A DNA stretch of 64,000 nucleotides from Brevundimonas bullata (GTDB lineage Bacteria; Pseudomonadota; Alphaproteobacteria; Caulobacterales; Caulobacteraceae): NCBI RefSeq assembly GCF_003350205.1, contig NZ_QLLC01000003.1, forward strand, positions 62,001-126,000. The letters run 5' to 3'. The position numbers and the translations under genes are program-made. The notes under the pieces are model-generated. The model was not told the DNA's origin and did no database searches. It saw only the letters and a program-made list of their open reading frames with translations. The number at the start of each line of letters is the position of its first letter. The first letter of the stretch is position 1. Shown here piece after piece: positions 1 through 8,345 of the stretch.

Positions 1-54
1 ATGAGCCAACGGATCGCTGAGCTTTTCTGCCCACGGTGAAACTGTCTGAGTCAT
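1..54 (-). CDS. N-terminal fragment of an unidentified protein, cut by the window edge
   Basis: An ATG on the minus strand at 54 opens a reading frame that stays open for 18 codons to the window edge (begins MTQTVSPWAEKLSD). A GGGGGA stretch about 10 nt upstream could serve as a ribosome binding site. The fragment is too short to assign a family. It would be co-directional with the ketoacyl synthase gene that ends at 154. A GANTC site (48-52) overlaps its first codons. Confidence 0.4.
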   Translation of the reverse strand, partial: MTQTVSPWAEKLSDPLAH

Positions 55-153
55 TCGGGCGTCGTCCCCCAGGTTCTCGACACCCGTAACGGTTTGCAAA
101 ATTTTCCGAACAGTGCAAGCGGGGCCGGAAATAATGATTCCCGTTATGTGGTT

Positions 154-1299
154 TCAGGGGCGCTTTTGCACAAAAACCGTGCCCGCCGAATAGCCGGCGC
201 CGAAGCTGCAGATCAGGCCCGTGTCGCCGGGCGCAAAGCCGTCGTGCTTCAGGTGGAAGGCGATGATCGATCCGGCCGAGGAGGTGTTGGCGTAGTCGTC
301 CAGGATGATGACGTTCTCTTCCGGCTCGGGCTCGCGGCCCAGCACCTTCTTGCCGATCAGGGTGTTCATGTTGATGTTGGCCTGGTGCAGCCACATCCGT
401 TTCAGGCCGTGCGGGTCCAGGTTCAGTTCTGCGGCGTGGTCCAGGATCATCTCCGAGACCATGGGCACCACCTCCTTGAAGACCTTGCGGCCCTGCTGGA
501 CGAACATCTTGTCGGTCAGGCCGTCGGACGACAGGGGCTCGCTGGCTCCCGTCGGCAGGGCGGCGCGGTTCAGGAAGCCGAAGTTGTTGCGGATGTTGTT
601 CGAGAAGCTGGTCTTCAGCTTCGTGCCCAGAATGTCCCAGCCGCCCGGTCCGGCCTGATCCTCGGCCTCGATGATGACGGCGGTGGCCACGTCGCCGAAG
701 ATGAAGTGGCTGTCGCGGTCCTTGAAGTTCAGGTGGGCCGAGCAGATCTCGGGATTGACCATCAGCACGGCCTTGACCGAGCCCGAGGCCACAAAATCCG
801 CCGCCGTCTTGATGCCGAAGGTGGCCGAGCTGCACGCCACGTTCATGTCGAAGGCGAAGCCCTCGATGCCCAGGGCCTGCTGCACCTCGATGGCCATGGC
901 GGGGTAGGGGCGCTGCATGTTCGACGCGGCGCAGATGACGGCGCCGATCTCGCTAACCGGCTTGCCCCAGGCCTTGATCGCGTCCTGGGCGGCCTTGACC
1001 GCCATCTCGGCCAGGATCGACAGCTCGTCGTCGCCGCGCGCGGGCAGGTGCGGCAGCATCCGCTCGGGGTCGATGATGCCCGACTTGTCCATGACGAAGC
1101 GCGACTGGATGCCCGAGGCCTTCTCGATGAAGGCCTCGGACGACGGCGTCTTCAGCTCCAACTCGCCCGCGGCGATGGCCTCGGCGTTCTCGGCGTTCCA
1201 GCCTTCCGCCCAGGCGTTGTAGGCGGCGACCAGCTCGGCGTTCGAGATCGACTGCTCCGGCGTAAACAGGCCGGTGGCGGAGATGACGGCTTTTTGCAA
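154..1299 (-). CDS. Beta-ketoacyl-ACP synthase III family protein
   Basis: A 381-residue thiolase-fold condensing enzyme of the FabH (KAS III) class, which joins an acyl-CoA starter to malonyl-ACP. The catalytic triad is visible: Cys156 in NVACSSATFG, His305 in WLHQANINMN and Asn338 in DDYANTSSAGS. It is longer than E. coli FabH (317 aa), with about 50 extra residues near the N-terminus. It may therefore be a paralogue with a different starter or a secondary lipid role rather than the housekeeping FabH, and I give no symbol. It lies 69 bp downstream of the KpsC-like gene on the same strand, so the two may be co-transcribed. Family assignment is firm; substrate is unknown. Confidence 0.9.
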   Translation of the reverse strand: MQKAVISATGLFTPEQSISNAELVAAYNAWAEGWNAENAEAIAAGELELKTPSSEAFIEKASGIQSRFVMDKSGIIDPERMLPHLPARGDDELSILAEMAVKAAQDAIKAWGKPVSEIGAVICAASNMQRPYPAMAIEVQQALGIEGFAFDMNVACSSATFGIKTAADFVASGSVKAVLMVNPEICSAHLNFKDRDSHFIFGDVATAVIIEAEDQAGPGGWDILGTKLKTSFSNNIRNNFGFLNRAALPTGASEPLSSDGLTDKMFVQQGRKVFKEVVPMVSEMILDHAAELNLDPHGLKRMWLHQANINMNTLIGKKVLGREPEPEENVIILDDYANTSSAGSIIAFHLKHDGFAPGDTGLICSFGAGYSAGTVFVQKRP

Positions 1300-1368
1300 C
1301 TTTTTAGTTCCCTAACGCTCGGCGCGCGGCGCCTCGCTGCTTGAGGGCGTCCGTTATGACGAACGACC

Positions 1369-3432
1369 TCAATAGGCCGGTGGAAGGCTCCGGTCGAGAC
1401 TGGCTTTGATGCCGCGCCACCATCTGTTGATGCGGCCACGCGGCGGGGCGGGCAGGGGATGATCGCGCGCGGCGATCAGGGCCTCGACCAGGTCCTCGGC
1501 CTCGCACGGCCAACCCTCGGGCGTGACATAGACGGGATAGCCGATCAGGGCGGCGTGGATGACGGATTGCAGGCTGGCGCGACGGACGCGGCGCTCGAAC
1601 GTCAGCTGGTCGTCGGTCAGGCCCCAGCCCGCATAGAAGGGCCGGCCATAGACGCTGACCGCCTTGCCCCGCATCAGGGCCTCGAACCCGGTCAGCGACG
1701 TCAGGGTCGCCAGCCGGTCGCAGGTGTTCAGGCAGTCGACGATGTCCAGATCGTCGGCCGAAGCGTCGACCTCCTCCATCGCCGCATGATCCAGCAGGCC
1801 GGGCCGATTGCCCGCCGTCACGTCCGGGTGGTTGCGATAAATCAGGAAGGCCTCGGGATGATCCGCCCGCGCCGCCTTCACCAGGCCCGAGTTGGTGCGC
1901 AAGTCGGGGCTACAGCCCATCATGATCGAGCGGTCGTTCTCGACCTGCCCCACGACCAGCAGGATCGGCCTGTCTTTCGGCCAGGACGCCGGGACGCCCG
2001 CGCCCTTCAGATTGTATTTCGACAGGCCCGCCTCGACCACGCGGACACGCAGGGCCTCGGCCCGCGCCGCCTGATCCGGCGACGGCTCGCCCGCCTCGAT
2101 CAGGCTCTCCAGACGGCTGGGCCGGGTCGGGTCGTAATAGACGCCTTGGTCATCGAGCGCGACGGACAAGGCGCCGAAGAAGTCGGACCCCAGGCCGCGC
2201 GAACGGATGAAGCCGTCCTCCATGCGCACGATCGGCCCCTCGAAGGCGTCGGCGGCGGCGCGGATCTGCGGCGTCTCCTTGCCCGCCCACCAGATCAGCT
2301 TGCCGCCCGTCGCTCGCGCATGGGCGACGGCGGCGGATGAACGCCAGAAGTAGCGCACCCGACCCTTGGGCGAGTTCAACAGGCGGCGCACCGGCGGGCG
2401 CTTGGCCGGGGCGAAGCCGACGGCGGCCCAGTCGCCCGCCAGCCGGTCGGCGCGGTCGCGGAGCGCCATCAGCCGTTCCAGCGCCTGCTCGGCCTCGCAA
2501 CGCTGGCCGGTCACCGGATCGACATAGCGGGTGTAGGCGATCAGCGCCGCCGCCACGACCTGATCCAGATCACGCGCCACGCCGCGCCGCCCGGTCGAAA
2601 CCGCGTCCGTCGTCAGGCCCCAGCCCGAATAGAAGGGGGCGCCGAAGCAACGCACGGGCAGGCCGCGCAGCAGGGCCTCGAACCCCAGGGCCGAGGTCAC
2701 GACATAGACTGCGTCCACCGCCGTCAGCAGGTCAGCGGGCCGCACATCGGTGTCGATCAAGGTGATGCCGTCCAGTTCGCTGGCCGGGATGCATCCCTGT
2801 TTGCGCCCCGCGGCCACCGCCGGGTGGCGCTTGACGATCAACTGGGCGTCCGGCTCGTCGCGCTGCGCCGTCGCCAGCATGTCCGAGAAGCTCTTTTCCG
2901 TCGCCAGCCCATAGCCGATGGAGGCGTCGCCAAAGGTCTGATCCACGATCAGCACCCGACGACCCGGCTTCAGCACGGCGGCATCCAGCGGCCCGCCCAT
3001 ATTGGTCTTCGACACGCCCGAGGCGATGATCCGGTCGATCAGGCCGCGCGCCCGGACCCGCATCGCCGCGTCGCACCAGTCGGGCGCCGTCTGAATCAGA
3101 TGCTCCAGCCGACTGGGCCGGGTCGCGTCGTAATAGACGCCGAGGTCGTCGACGATCAGGCTGAGACTGGTGGCTCTGCTTTCGCCGATCCCGACCGAGC
3201 GCAGGAAGCCGTCCTCCAGGGCGACATAGGGCTTGCCGTGCTTCTCCGCCCAGCGCCGCCCCGCCGCCGCTGTCGGTTTCATGCCCCAGCCCAGCACCGC
3301 CTCGGTCTGCGAGCCGGGCAGAGCCGATAGGTCATAGTCGGGCAGGAAGGCCGACAGGAAGGGGACCTTCAGCACCCCCGGCGCACAGACCCAGGCGCGG
3401 GTTTTGGAAGGTGTCGGAAGCGGTGCGGTCAT
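1369..3432 (-). CDS. KpsC-like capsular polysaccharide / beta-Kdo glycosyltransferase with two repeated domains
   Basis: This 687-residue protein consists of two copies of the Capsule_synth (KpsC/KpsS) domain. The motif EDGF(L/I)RS occurs at residues 73-79 and 405-411, each followed by a YYD-TRPSRLE block. A GFEALxRG...PFYxGWGLT block occurs at about 250-274 and 582-606. In KpsC the two domains are retaining beta-Kdo transferases that build the oligo-Kdo linker joining capsule polysaccharide to a lipid anchor at the cytoplasmic face of the inner membrane. No signal peptide or membrane segment is evident, as expected. No other capsule genes are near, so the polymer it serves cannot be named. 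The start is the first ATG in the open frame. Confidence 0.88.
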   Translation of the reverse strand: MTAPLPTPSKTRAWVCAPGVLKVPFLSAFLPDYDLSALPGSQTEAVLGWGMKPTAAAGRRWAEKHGKPYVALEDGFLRSVGIGESRATSLSLIVDDLGVYYDATRPSRLEHLIQTAPDWCDAAMRVRARGLIDRIIASGVSKTNMGGPLDAAVLKPGRRVLIVDQTFGDASIGYGLATEKSFSDMLATAQRDEPDAQLIVKRHPAVAAGRKQGCIPASELDGITLIDTDVRPADLLTAVDAVYVVTSALGFEALLRGLPVRCFGAPFYSGWGLTTDAVSTGRRGVARDLDQVVAAALIAYTRYVDPVTGQRCEAEQALERLMALRDRADRLAGDWAAVGFAPAKRPPVRRLLNSPKGRVRYFWRSSAAVAHARATGGKLIWWAGKETPQIRAAADAFEGPIVRMEDGFIRSRGLGSDFFGALSVALDDQGVYYDPTRPSRLESLIEAGEPSPDQAARAEALRVRVVEAGLSKYNLKGAGVPASWPKDRPILLVVGQVENDRSIMMGCSPDLRTNSGLVKAARADHPEAFLIYRNHPDVTAGNRPGLLDHAAMEEVDASADDLDIVDCLNTCDRLATLTSLTGFEALMRGKAVSVYGRPFYAGWGLTDDQLTFERRVRRASLQSVIHAALIGYPVYVTPEGWPCEAEDLVEALIAARDHPLPAPPRGRINRWWRGIKASLDRSLPPAY

Positions 3433-3502
3433 CAGCCGTGTCTACGGTTTGTAGAGTCTGCGCGCCACTCCCTAGCGTCCTTCTCCCGCAAGGGGGGGAG
3501 GC

Positions 3503-4324
3503 TCATAACTCCGCCAGCAAATCCTGCGCCGCCGTCAGATGCAGCCGCTCCACCATCTCGTCCTCGACGCGGATCACGCCCAGCCCCTCGGCCTCCGCCG
3601 CGGCGAAGGCGGCGACCACCCTCCGCGCCCAGGCAATCTCTTCCGCAGTCGGCCCGAACGCCGCATTGGCGCCCTCGATCTGCGACGGGTGGATCAGACT
3701 CTTGCCGTCAAAGCCGTACAGTCGCCCTTGCGCGCATTCGGCCCCAAAGCCAGCCTCGTCCTTGATCCGGTTGAAGACCCCGTCGATGGCGCTCAGGCTG
3801 TTGGCCCGTGCATGGGCCACGACCGCCGCCAGCCAGGGCTTCAGCGGCTCGCGGTCGGGAGACGCGCCCGTTTTCAGGTCCTTGGCCAGATCGTTGACGC
3901 CCAGCATCAGCCCCTTCAACGCCCCGCCCGCCTCGGCGATGTCCCGCAGGTCCACCAGGGCGCGCGGCGTCTCGATCATGGCCCACAGCTCGACGCTGGG
4001 GCGCATCGCGTCAGACAGGGCGCGCACGGTCGCGGCGTTCTCGACCTTGGGGGCGACGATCAGGTCTACCGGCGTATCCCGCAGCGCCGCCAGGTCGTCG
4101 TCACCCCAGGGGGTGTCCAAGCCGTTGATCCGCACGCCCAGGCGCGGCCCGAAGCCGCCTTCGCGCGCCGCCGCGACCGCCGCCGCCCGCGCCTCGGCCT
4201 TCATCTCGGGCGCAACCGCGTCCTCCAGGTCCAGCACCGCCACGTCGCAGGCCAGGCCGCGCGCCTTCTCCACCGCGCGGGCGTTGGAGGCGGGCAGGTA
4301 GAGGACGCTGCGCGCGCGGTTCAT
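3503..4324 (-). CDS. HpcH/HpaI aldolase family CoA-ester lyase (CitE-like)
   Basis: A 273-residue TIM-barrel enzyme of the citrate lyase beta subunit / malyl-CoA lyase family. Visible signatures are LDLEDAV (31-37), RING (65-68, CoA/substrate loop), PKVE (92-95), MIETP (116-120, Glu118 a likely Mg ligand) and GVNDLAKDL (142-150, Asp145 the second ligand). There are no citrate lyase alpha or gamma subunits nearby, so it is more likely a stand-alone lyase of malyl- or methylmalyl-CoA type than part of a citrate lyase. Its ATG overlaps the stop of the upstream fRMsr gene by 4 bp, which implies translational coupling. Exact substrate unknown. Confidence 0.88.
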   Translation of the reverse strand: MNRARSVLYLPASNARAVEKARGLACDVAVLDLEDAVAPEMKAEARAAAVAAAREGGFGPRLGVRINGLDTPWGDDDLAALRDTPVDLIVAPKVENAATVRALSDAMRPSVELWAMIETPRALVDLRDIAEAGGALKGLMLGVNDLAKDLKTGASPDREPLKPWLAAVVAHARANSLSAIDGVFNRIKDEAGFGAECAQGRLYGFDGKSLIHPSQIEGANAAFGPTAEEIAWARRVVAAFAAAEAEGLGVIRVEDEMVERLHLTAAQDLLAEL

Positions 4325-4815
4325 GCAGCAAAGACCTTGGCCATCAGCCGCTCCAGCGCCTCGGCGTCCACGGCGTTGAAGGCGGCTTTCTCCGTCGCGT
4401 CCACGTCCAGCACGGCGATCAGGCCGCCTGCCGCATCCAGCACCGGCACGACGATCTCGCTGGCCGAGCGGCTGTCGCAGGCGATGTGGCCGGGGAAGGC
4501 GTGGACGTCCTCTACCACCTGGGTCTGGCGGTCGCGCGCCGCCGCGCCGCAGACGCCGCGCCCGAAGGGAATGCGCAGGCAGCCCAGCGTCCCTTGATAG
4601 GGCCCGACGACCAGTTCCTGCGGCTTGGCCTCGTCCACGACGTAGAAGCCGGTCCAGAAGAAGGCGGGAAAGGCGTCGGCCAGCATGGCGGCCACGGTCG
4701 CCATCCGGGCCGTCCGGTTCGGCTCGCCGTCCAGCACGGCCAGAATCTCGGCCTCGACCTCGGCGTAGCGTTCAGCCTTGTCGGCGGGGCGGTCGTCACG
4801 GGCGATGTAGGACAT
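4321..4815 (-). CDS. msrC: Free methionine-(R)-sulfoxide reductase, GAF domain (fRMsr)
   Basis: A 164-residue single GAF domain protein that reduces free L-methionine-(R)-sulfoxide in the cytoplasm. The three redox cysteines typical of the YebR/MsrC family are present: Cys79 in GTLGC, Cys89 in GRGVCG and Cys113 in HIACDS. I chose the ATG at 4815 over the one at 4842 because AAGGAGA lies 6 nt before it. The gene overlaps the CitE-like gene by 4 bp (ATGA). The pairing of an oxidative-repair enzyme with a CoA lyase is unexplained. A LexA-type box lies about 80 bp upstream but fits the opposite strand better. Confidence 0.9.
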   Translation of the reverse strand: MSYIARDDRPADKAERYAEVEAEILAVLDGEPNRTARMATVAAMLADAFPAFFWTGFYVVDEAKPQELVVGPYQGTLGCLRIPFGRGVCGAAARDRQTQVVEDVHAFPGHIACDSRSASEIVVPVLDAAGGLIAVLDVDATEKAAFNAVDAEALERLMAKVFAA

Positions 4816-4894
4816 GGCGGCTCTCCTTCGGGAGATCGCCATATAGGCTCAGACCTTGCTGCACAAAGGGCGGGCGACGCGCGGCGAGAAAATA

Positions 4895-4909
4895 GAACAA
4901 AAAGCGAAC
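4895..4909 (+). promoter_or_regulatory. LexA (SOS) box, GAAC-N7-GAAC
   Basis: GAAC at 4895-4898 and GAAC at 4906-4909 are separated by exactly 7 nt. This is the reverse complement of the alphaproteobacterial LexA consensus GTTC-N7-GTTC. A TTGACT hexamer (4912-4917), a candidate -35 element for the plus strand, begins 2 nt after the box, so bound LexA would block it. The first downstream plus-strand gene is the small ORF at 4987. The box is also about 80 bp upstream of msrC on the other strand, so control of msrC cannot be excluded. Confidence 0.65.
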
Positions 4910-4986
4910 AATTGACTTGAGGGTGTCACAAGCCGTGCGTAGCTTCCTTCAAGCCTGCCTGGGCGGGCTGTTTCGGGAGAGTGGGG

Positions 4987-5166
4987 ATGAACAGTGCATC
5001 GCAGGCGGATGAGAACTTCGCGCGGCGTCTGGCATGGCTGGATCGCGAACTGGCCCTGCGGGTCGAGGAGGCGCGCGCCGGTGATCCCGGCAACCGGGCT
5101 CTGGCCGTGGGTCTGTTGATCGGGCTGGTCGCGGGCATGACGCAGGGCGGGTCGACCCCGTCATGA
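4987..5166 (+). CDS. Small protein with a possible membrane segment, candidate SOS-induced
   Basis: A 59-residue ORF starting at ATG 4987, with GGGAGA ending 6 nt upstream. Codon use is like that of neighbouring genes, which supports coding. The N-terminal half is charged and helical (about residues 7-30, rich in Arg, Glu and Leu). The C-terminal half carries a short hydrophobic stretch, ALAVGLLIGLVAGM, that could be a membrane segment. I do not recognise the family. The LexA box 77 bp upstream suggests damage induction. In Caulobacter, small inner-membrane proteins such as SidA block division after DNA damage; analogy to those is inference only, with no sequence similarity claimed. Confidence 0.5.
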   Translation: MNSASQADENFARRLAWLDRELALRVEEARAGDPGNRALAVGLLIGLVAGMTQGGSTPS

Positions 5167-5345
5167 GCGTGATGCGTCAGCCGTCGCTGGAGCGTCTGCT
5201 GGAGGATATCGACTGGTCGCGCTGTTCGGGGCGGGACCTGCATCGCCTGGCCGAAGGCGCGGCGCAGGCCGCGATGCGAGGAGAGGGTGGTAGGCCCGGA
5301 GGGACTCGAACCCCCAACCAGACCGTTATGAGCGGTCGGCTCTAA
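5163..5345 (+). CDS. Second small ORF, translationally coupled, running into the tRNA gene
   Basis: A 60-codon ORF that overlaps the stop of the preceding small gene by ATGA. The first 40 or so codons have normal high-GC3 usage (MSVMRQPSLERLLEDIDWSR...). Codon quality then falls, and the last 20 codons are read through the antisense strand of the tRNA-Ile gene (5288-5363), where the stop also lies. It may be a real short protein with an eroded 3' end, or only a coupled non-functional frame. No family recognised. Confidence 0.3.
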   Translation: MSVMRQPSLERLLEDIDWSRCSGRDLHRLAEGAAQAAMRGEGGRPGGTRTPNQTVMSGRL

Positions 5346-5363
5346 CCATTGAGCTACAGGCCC
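5288..5363 (-). tRNA. tRNA-Ile2, anticodon CAU
   Basis: The minus strand folds into a 76-nt tRNA including an encoded CCA end. The anticodon arm is GACCG-CUCAUAA-CGGUC, giving anticodon CAU. CAU can be Met or lysidine-modified Ile2. The acceptor stem GGGCCUG/CGGGCCU contains the C4-G69 and C5-G68 pairs that TilS uses to recognise tRNA-Ile2, so I call Ile2. A possible promoter on the same strand is TTGCAG (5403-5408), 16 nt, TAGGCA (5381-5386). Confidence 0.93.
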
Positions 5364-5546
5364 CCGAAGCAGGGATGACGTGCCTAGCAGGGGATGCGCT
5401 CGCTGCAAAGCCGCCCCGGACCTGTCACGCTTTTCATGTCGATGAATGGAACCTGCTCTGGGGGCTTTTGCGTTTGTTCAGGTTGAAACGGCCAAGGTAG
5501 GTCGTGGCTGGCGAACACGTCCGGCCAATGGATTTCCACGGAGACG

Positions 5547-6299
5547 ATGATGACCCGCACCGCACGCGCCCTGATGCTGGGCACGGCCCTGATGACCCTG
5601 GCGGTTCCCGCCGTCTCCCTTGCCCAGACGGGCGCTTCTCCGATGCAGATGCACGCCATGGCGCAACAACCCGCTCTCAACCTGTCGGCCTTTGGCGAGG
5701 TCAAGGTCGCGCCGGATCAGGCGACGATCAACTTCGGCGTCGTCACCGAGGCCGCTACGGCCCAGGAGGCCATGACCCAGAACGCGCAGCAGATGACCCG
5801 CGTCGTCGCCGCCCTGCGCCGCGCCGGGATCAACGAGCGCGACATCCAGACCTCGGGCCTGAACCTGTCGGCGCAGTACGACTATCAGCAGAACGAACCG
5901 CCCAAGCTGCGCGGCTATCAGGCGACGAACCGCGTCACCGTGATCATCAACGACCTGACCAAGGTCGGCACGACCGCCGACGCCGTGGTCGCGGCCGGCG
6001 TCAACCAGATCGACGGCATCGCCTTCGGCCTCAAGGACGCCAAGGCCGCCGAGGATCAGGCGCGCCAGCTGGCCGTGCGCGCCCTGCAGGACAAGGCGCG
6101 GCTGTATGCCCAGGCTCTGGGCGTCCAGTTGGGCGGGGTCCGCACCCTGACCGAGGGCGGCGGCTATATGCCTGAACCGCCGCGTCCCATGTACGCCCGC
6201 GCCATGGCCATGGACGCAGGAAGCGCCTCGACCCCGGTGTCGGCTGGCGAACTGACGGTCCGCATCGACATCAGCGGGACCTACGACATCGGCCGTTGA
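5547..6299 (+). CDS. SIMPL domain (DUF541, YggE-like) exported protein
   Basis: A 250-residue protein with a clear signal peptide: two Arg near the start, a hydrophobic core around residues 8-24 and a likely cleavage after SLAQ. The mature part is a SIMPL/DUF541 domain, starting LNLSAFGEVKVAPDQA and containing IQTSGLNLSAQYDY. The E. coli relative YggE is periplasmic and linked to oxidative stress protection; molecular function is not established. GGAGACG precedes tandem ATG codons at 5547 and 5550, so either may start. A strong terminator follows at 6322. Confidence 0.88.
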   Translation: MMTRTARALMLGTALMTLAVPAVSLAQTGASPMQMHAMAQQPALNLSAFGEVKVAPDQATINFGVVTEAATAQEAMTQNAQQMTRVVAALRRAGINERDIQTSGLNLSAQYDYQQNEPPKLRGYQATNRVTVIINDLTKVGTTADAVVAAGVNQIDGIAFGLKDAKAAEDQARQLAVRALQDKARLYAQALGVQLGGVRTLTEGGGYMPEPPRPMYARAMAMDAGSASTPVSAGELTVRIDISGTYDIGR

Positions 6300-6321
6300 T
6301 CGGCTGAAGCGGTGGTGAGGG

Positions 6322-6352
6322 AAGGGCCTGCCGGCGACGGCGGGCCCTTTTC
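6322..6352 (+). terminator. Rho-independent terminator after the SIMPL gene
   Basis: AAGGGCCTGCCG and CGGCGGGCCCTT form a 12-bp stem (one G-U pair) around a GCGA loop, followed by TTTTCG. It sits 23 bp after the SIMPL stop and before sppA. Confidence 0.8.
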
Positions 6353-6448
6353 GCGTTTCATTACCGCCCCTTCATTTGACGGCCACCATCCGCGCTTTAT
6401 GCTCGCGGCAGGCCGCGCGTGGCCACTGACGGGACGGCCGCCTTTTTC

Positions 6449-8236
6449 ATGAAACAGTTCTTCCTGACCATGCTCGGCGTCTTCGCCGGGCTCGTGGCCT
6501 TCTTCATCGTCCTGCCGATTGCGGCCCTGCTGTTCTTCGCGGCGGCGGCCGGAGCCTCCAAGCCGACCGCGCCCGCCAACTCGGTGCTGGAGCTGGACCT
6601 GCGCGAAGGGCTGACGGATCAGCAGCCGACCAATCCGTTCGCTGCTTTCGGCGGTTCGGGCCTGTCGGTGATCCACATCGTCGACACTCTGGCCCAAGCC
6701 GAGAAGGACGCCAGCGTCAAGGTGCTGCTGGTCCGCGCGCCGGAGGGCGGCATGACCCCCGCCGCCGCCGACGAAGTGCGTCAGGCGATCCACCGCTTCC
6801 GCGCCTCGGGCAAGACCGTCATCGCCCACAGCCAGGGCTTCATGCCGATCGGCGCGGTGGTCTCCAGCTATATGGTCGCCGCCAGCGCCGACCAGCTGTG
6901 GATACAGAACACCGCCAGCTTCCAGGCTGTGGGCCTCTCCAGCGACAGCCTCTTCCTGGGCCGCGCCTTTGAGAAGTACGGCGTCAAACCCGAGTTCGAG
7001 CAGCGCTACGAGTACAAGAACGCCGTCAACGAATATACGCAGAGCGACTATACCGCCCCGCACCGCGAGGCGATGACGGCCTGGATGACCTCCATCTACG
7101 ACGGCGCCCTGGCCAATACGGCGCGCGACCGCAAGACCACGCCCGAGGCGTTGAAAGCGACCATCGAGGCCGGCCCCTATTCGGCGGAACAGGCCCTGTC
7201 GCTGAAGCTGGTCGACAAGATCGGTCAGGTCGAAGAGGCCGAAGCCGCCGCCAAGGCCAAGGCCGGCAAGGACGCCAAGATCATCAAGTTCGGCGACTAC
7301 GCCTCCATGCAGGGCGCACGCAACGGCTCGGGCAAGTCGGCCATCGCCATCGTCGGCGGCGAGGGCGCGATCATGACCGGCCGCGGCCAGGGCGCCTCGC
7401 CCTTCGGCTCTGGCTCTGACATCCGTTCCGACGATACGGCCAAGGCCATCTATGACGCCATCGAGGACAAGAGCGTGAAGGCCATCGTCTTCCGCGTCTC
7501 CTCGCCGGGCGGTTCGCCCGAGGCCTCGGAACAGATCCTGGCCGCCGTGCGCGCGGCCAAGGCGGCGGGCAAGCCGGTGGTCGTCTCCATGGGGGCCTAT
7601 GCGGCCTCGGGCGGCTATTGGGTCAGTTCGGAAGCCGACTGGATCGTGGCCCAGCCCTCGACCCTGACCGGCTCCATCGGCGTCTTCGGCGGCAAGTTCG
7701 TGCTGGCCGACGCCCTGGGTCGTTTCGGCGTCGACATGCGCGGACTCAAGGTCGGCGGCGACTACGCCGATGCCTTCTCGCCGGTGCAGGGCTTTGACCA
7801 AGCCCAGCGCGCCGCCTTCGCCGCCTCGATGGATCGGGTCTACGAAGACTTCGTGGCCCGCGTGTCGACGGGCCGCAAGCTGCCGGTCGAGCGGGTGCGG
7901 GAAATCGCCAAGGGCCGGGTCTGGACCGGAGCCCAGGCCAAGGGTCTGGGTCTGGTCGACGAACTGGGCGGTCTGAACGAAGCCGTCATCAAGGCGCGCA
8001 AGCTGGCCAATATCCCGACCAGCGAATCGGTGCGGTTCAAGCGCTTCCCGACGCCGCAGTCGCCGTGGGAAGCCTTGGCCTCGGCCTTCGGCGCCTCCGG
8101 TCAGGCGGCAGAGACCATGGTCTCGGTCGGTCAGGTCATGGGTGATCCGGCGGCCCAGGCCGTGCTGAACCGGGTCGAGGCCGAGCGGATGCGCAGCCGC
8201 GGCGCCGTGGTTCTGGCCGATCAGCCGGCCTTCTGA
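6449..8236 (+). CDS. sppA: Signal peptide peptidase SppA, 67-kDa type
   Basis: A membrane-bound serine protease that degrades cleaved signal peptides. From ATG 6449 the product is 595 residues, with one N-terminal membrane segment (about residues 5-35). It has the tandem Peptidase_S49 domains of the long SppA form. The general-base lysine is Lys190 in YEYKNAVNEYT of the first domain and the nucleophile is Ser387 in GAYAASGGYW of the second, matching the Lys-Ser dyad split between domains in E. coli SppA. An in-frame GTG at 6419 would add 10 residues, but MKQFFLT is the typical family N-terminus. Confidence 0.93.
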   Translation: MKQFFLTMLGVFAGLVAFFIVLPIAALLFFAAAAGASKPTAPANSVLELDLREGLTDQQPTNPFAAFGGSGLSVIHIVDTLAQAEKDASVKVLLVRAPEGGMTPAAADEVRQAIHRFRASGKTVIAHSQGFMPIGAVVSSYMVAASADQLWIQNTASFQAVGLSSDSLFLGRAFEKYGVKPEFEQRYEYKNAVNEYTQSDYTAPHREAMTAWMTSIYDGALANTARDRKTTPEALKATIEAGPYSAEQALSLKLVDKIGQVEEAEAAAKAKAGKDAKIIKFGDYASMQGARNGSGKSAIAIVGGEGAIMTGRGQGASPFGSGSDIRSDDTAKAIYDAIEDKSVKAIVFRVSSPGGSPEASEQILAAVRAAKAAGKPVVVSMGAYAASGGYWVSSEADWIVAQPSTLTGSIGVFGGKFVLADALGRFGVDMRGLKVGGDYADAFSPVQGFDQAQRAAFAASMDRVYEDFVARVSTGRKLPVERVREIAKGRVWTGAQAKGLGLVDELGGLNEAVIKARKLANIPTSESVRFKRFPTPQSPWEALASAFGASGQAAETMVSVGQVMGDPAAQAVLNRVEAERMRSRGAVVLADQPAF

Positions 8237-8345
8237 GGCGTTTCCTGACCGAGCCGTGATGTCGCAGTCCATTGACCGTTCAGGTCGATGGACCGACATT
8301 GAGGTTCGGGCGTTCCTTCATCGGCGCGCCATGAAAGGCAGTTCC

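Noticed and set aside
94-1344. Long plus-strand ORF opposite the ketoacyl synthase gene
   Set aside because: It mirrors a clear KAS III gene; its protein has no family motifs and an odd Arg/Gly/Val/Asp composition typical of antisense frames in GC-rich DNA.
5449-5475. EcfG-like promoter GGAAC...CGTT before the SIMPL gene
   Set aside because: Spacing is 18 nt rather than 16-17 and there is no other support.
6281-8299. 672-codon minus-strand ORF opposite sppA
   Set aside because: sppA has both catalytic residues and normal length; the antisense product is a low-complexity Gly/Arg/Asp/Leu sequence.
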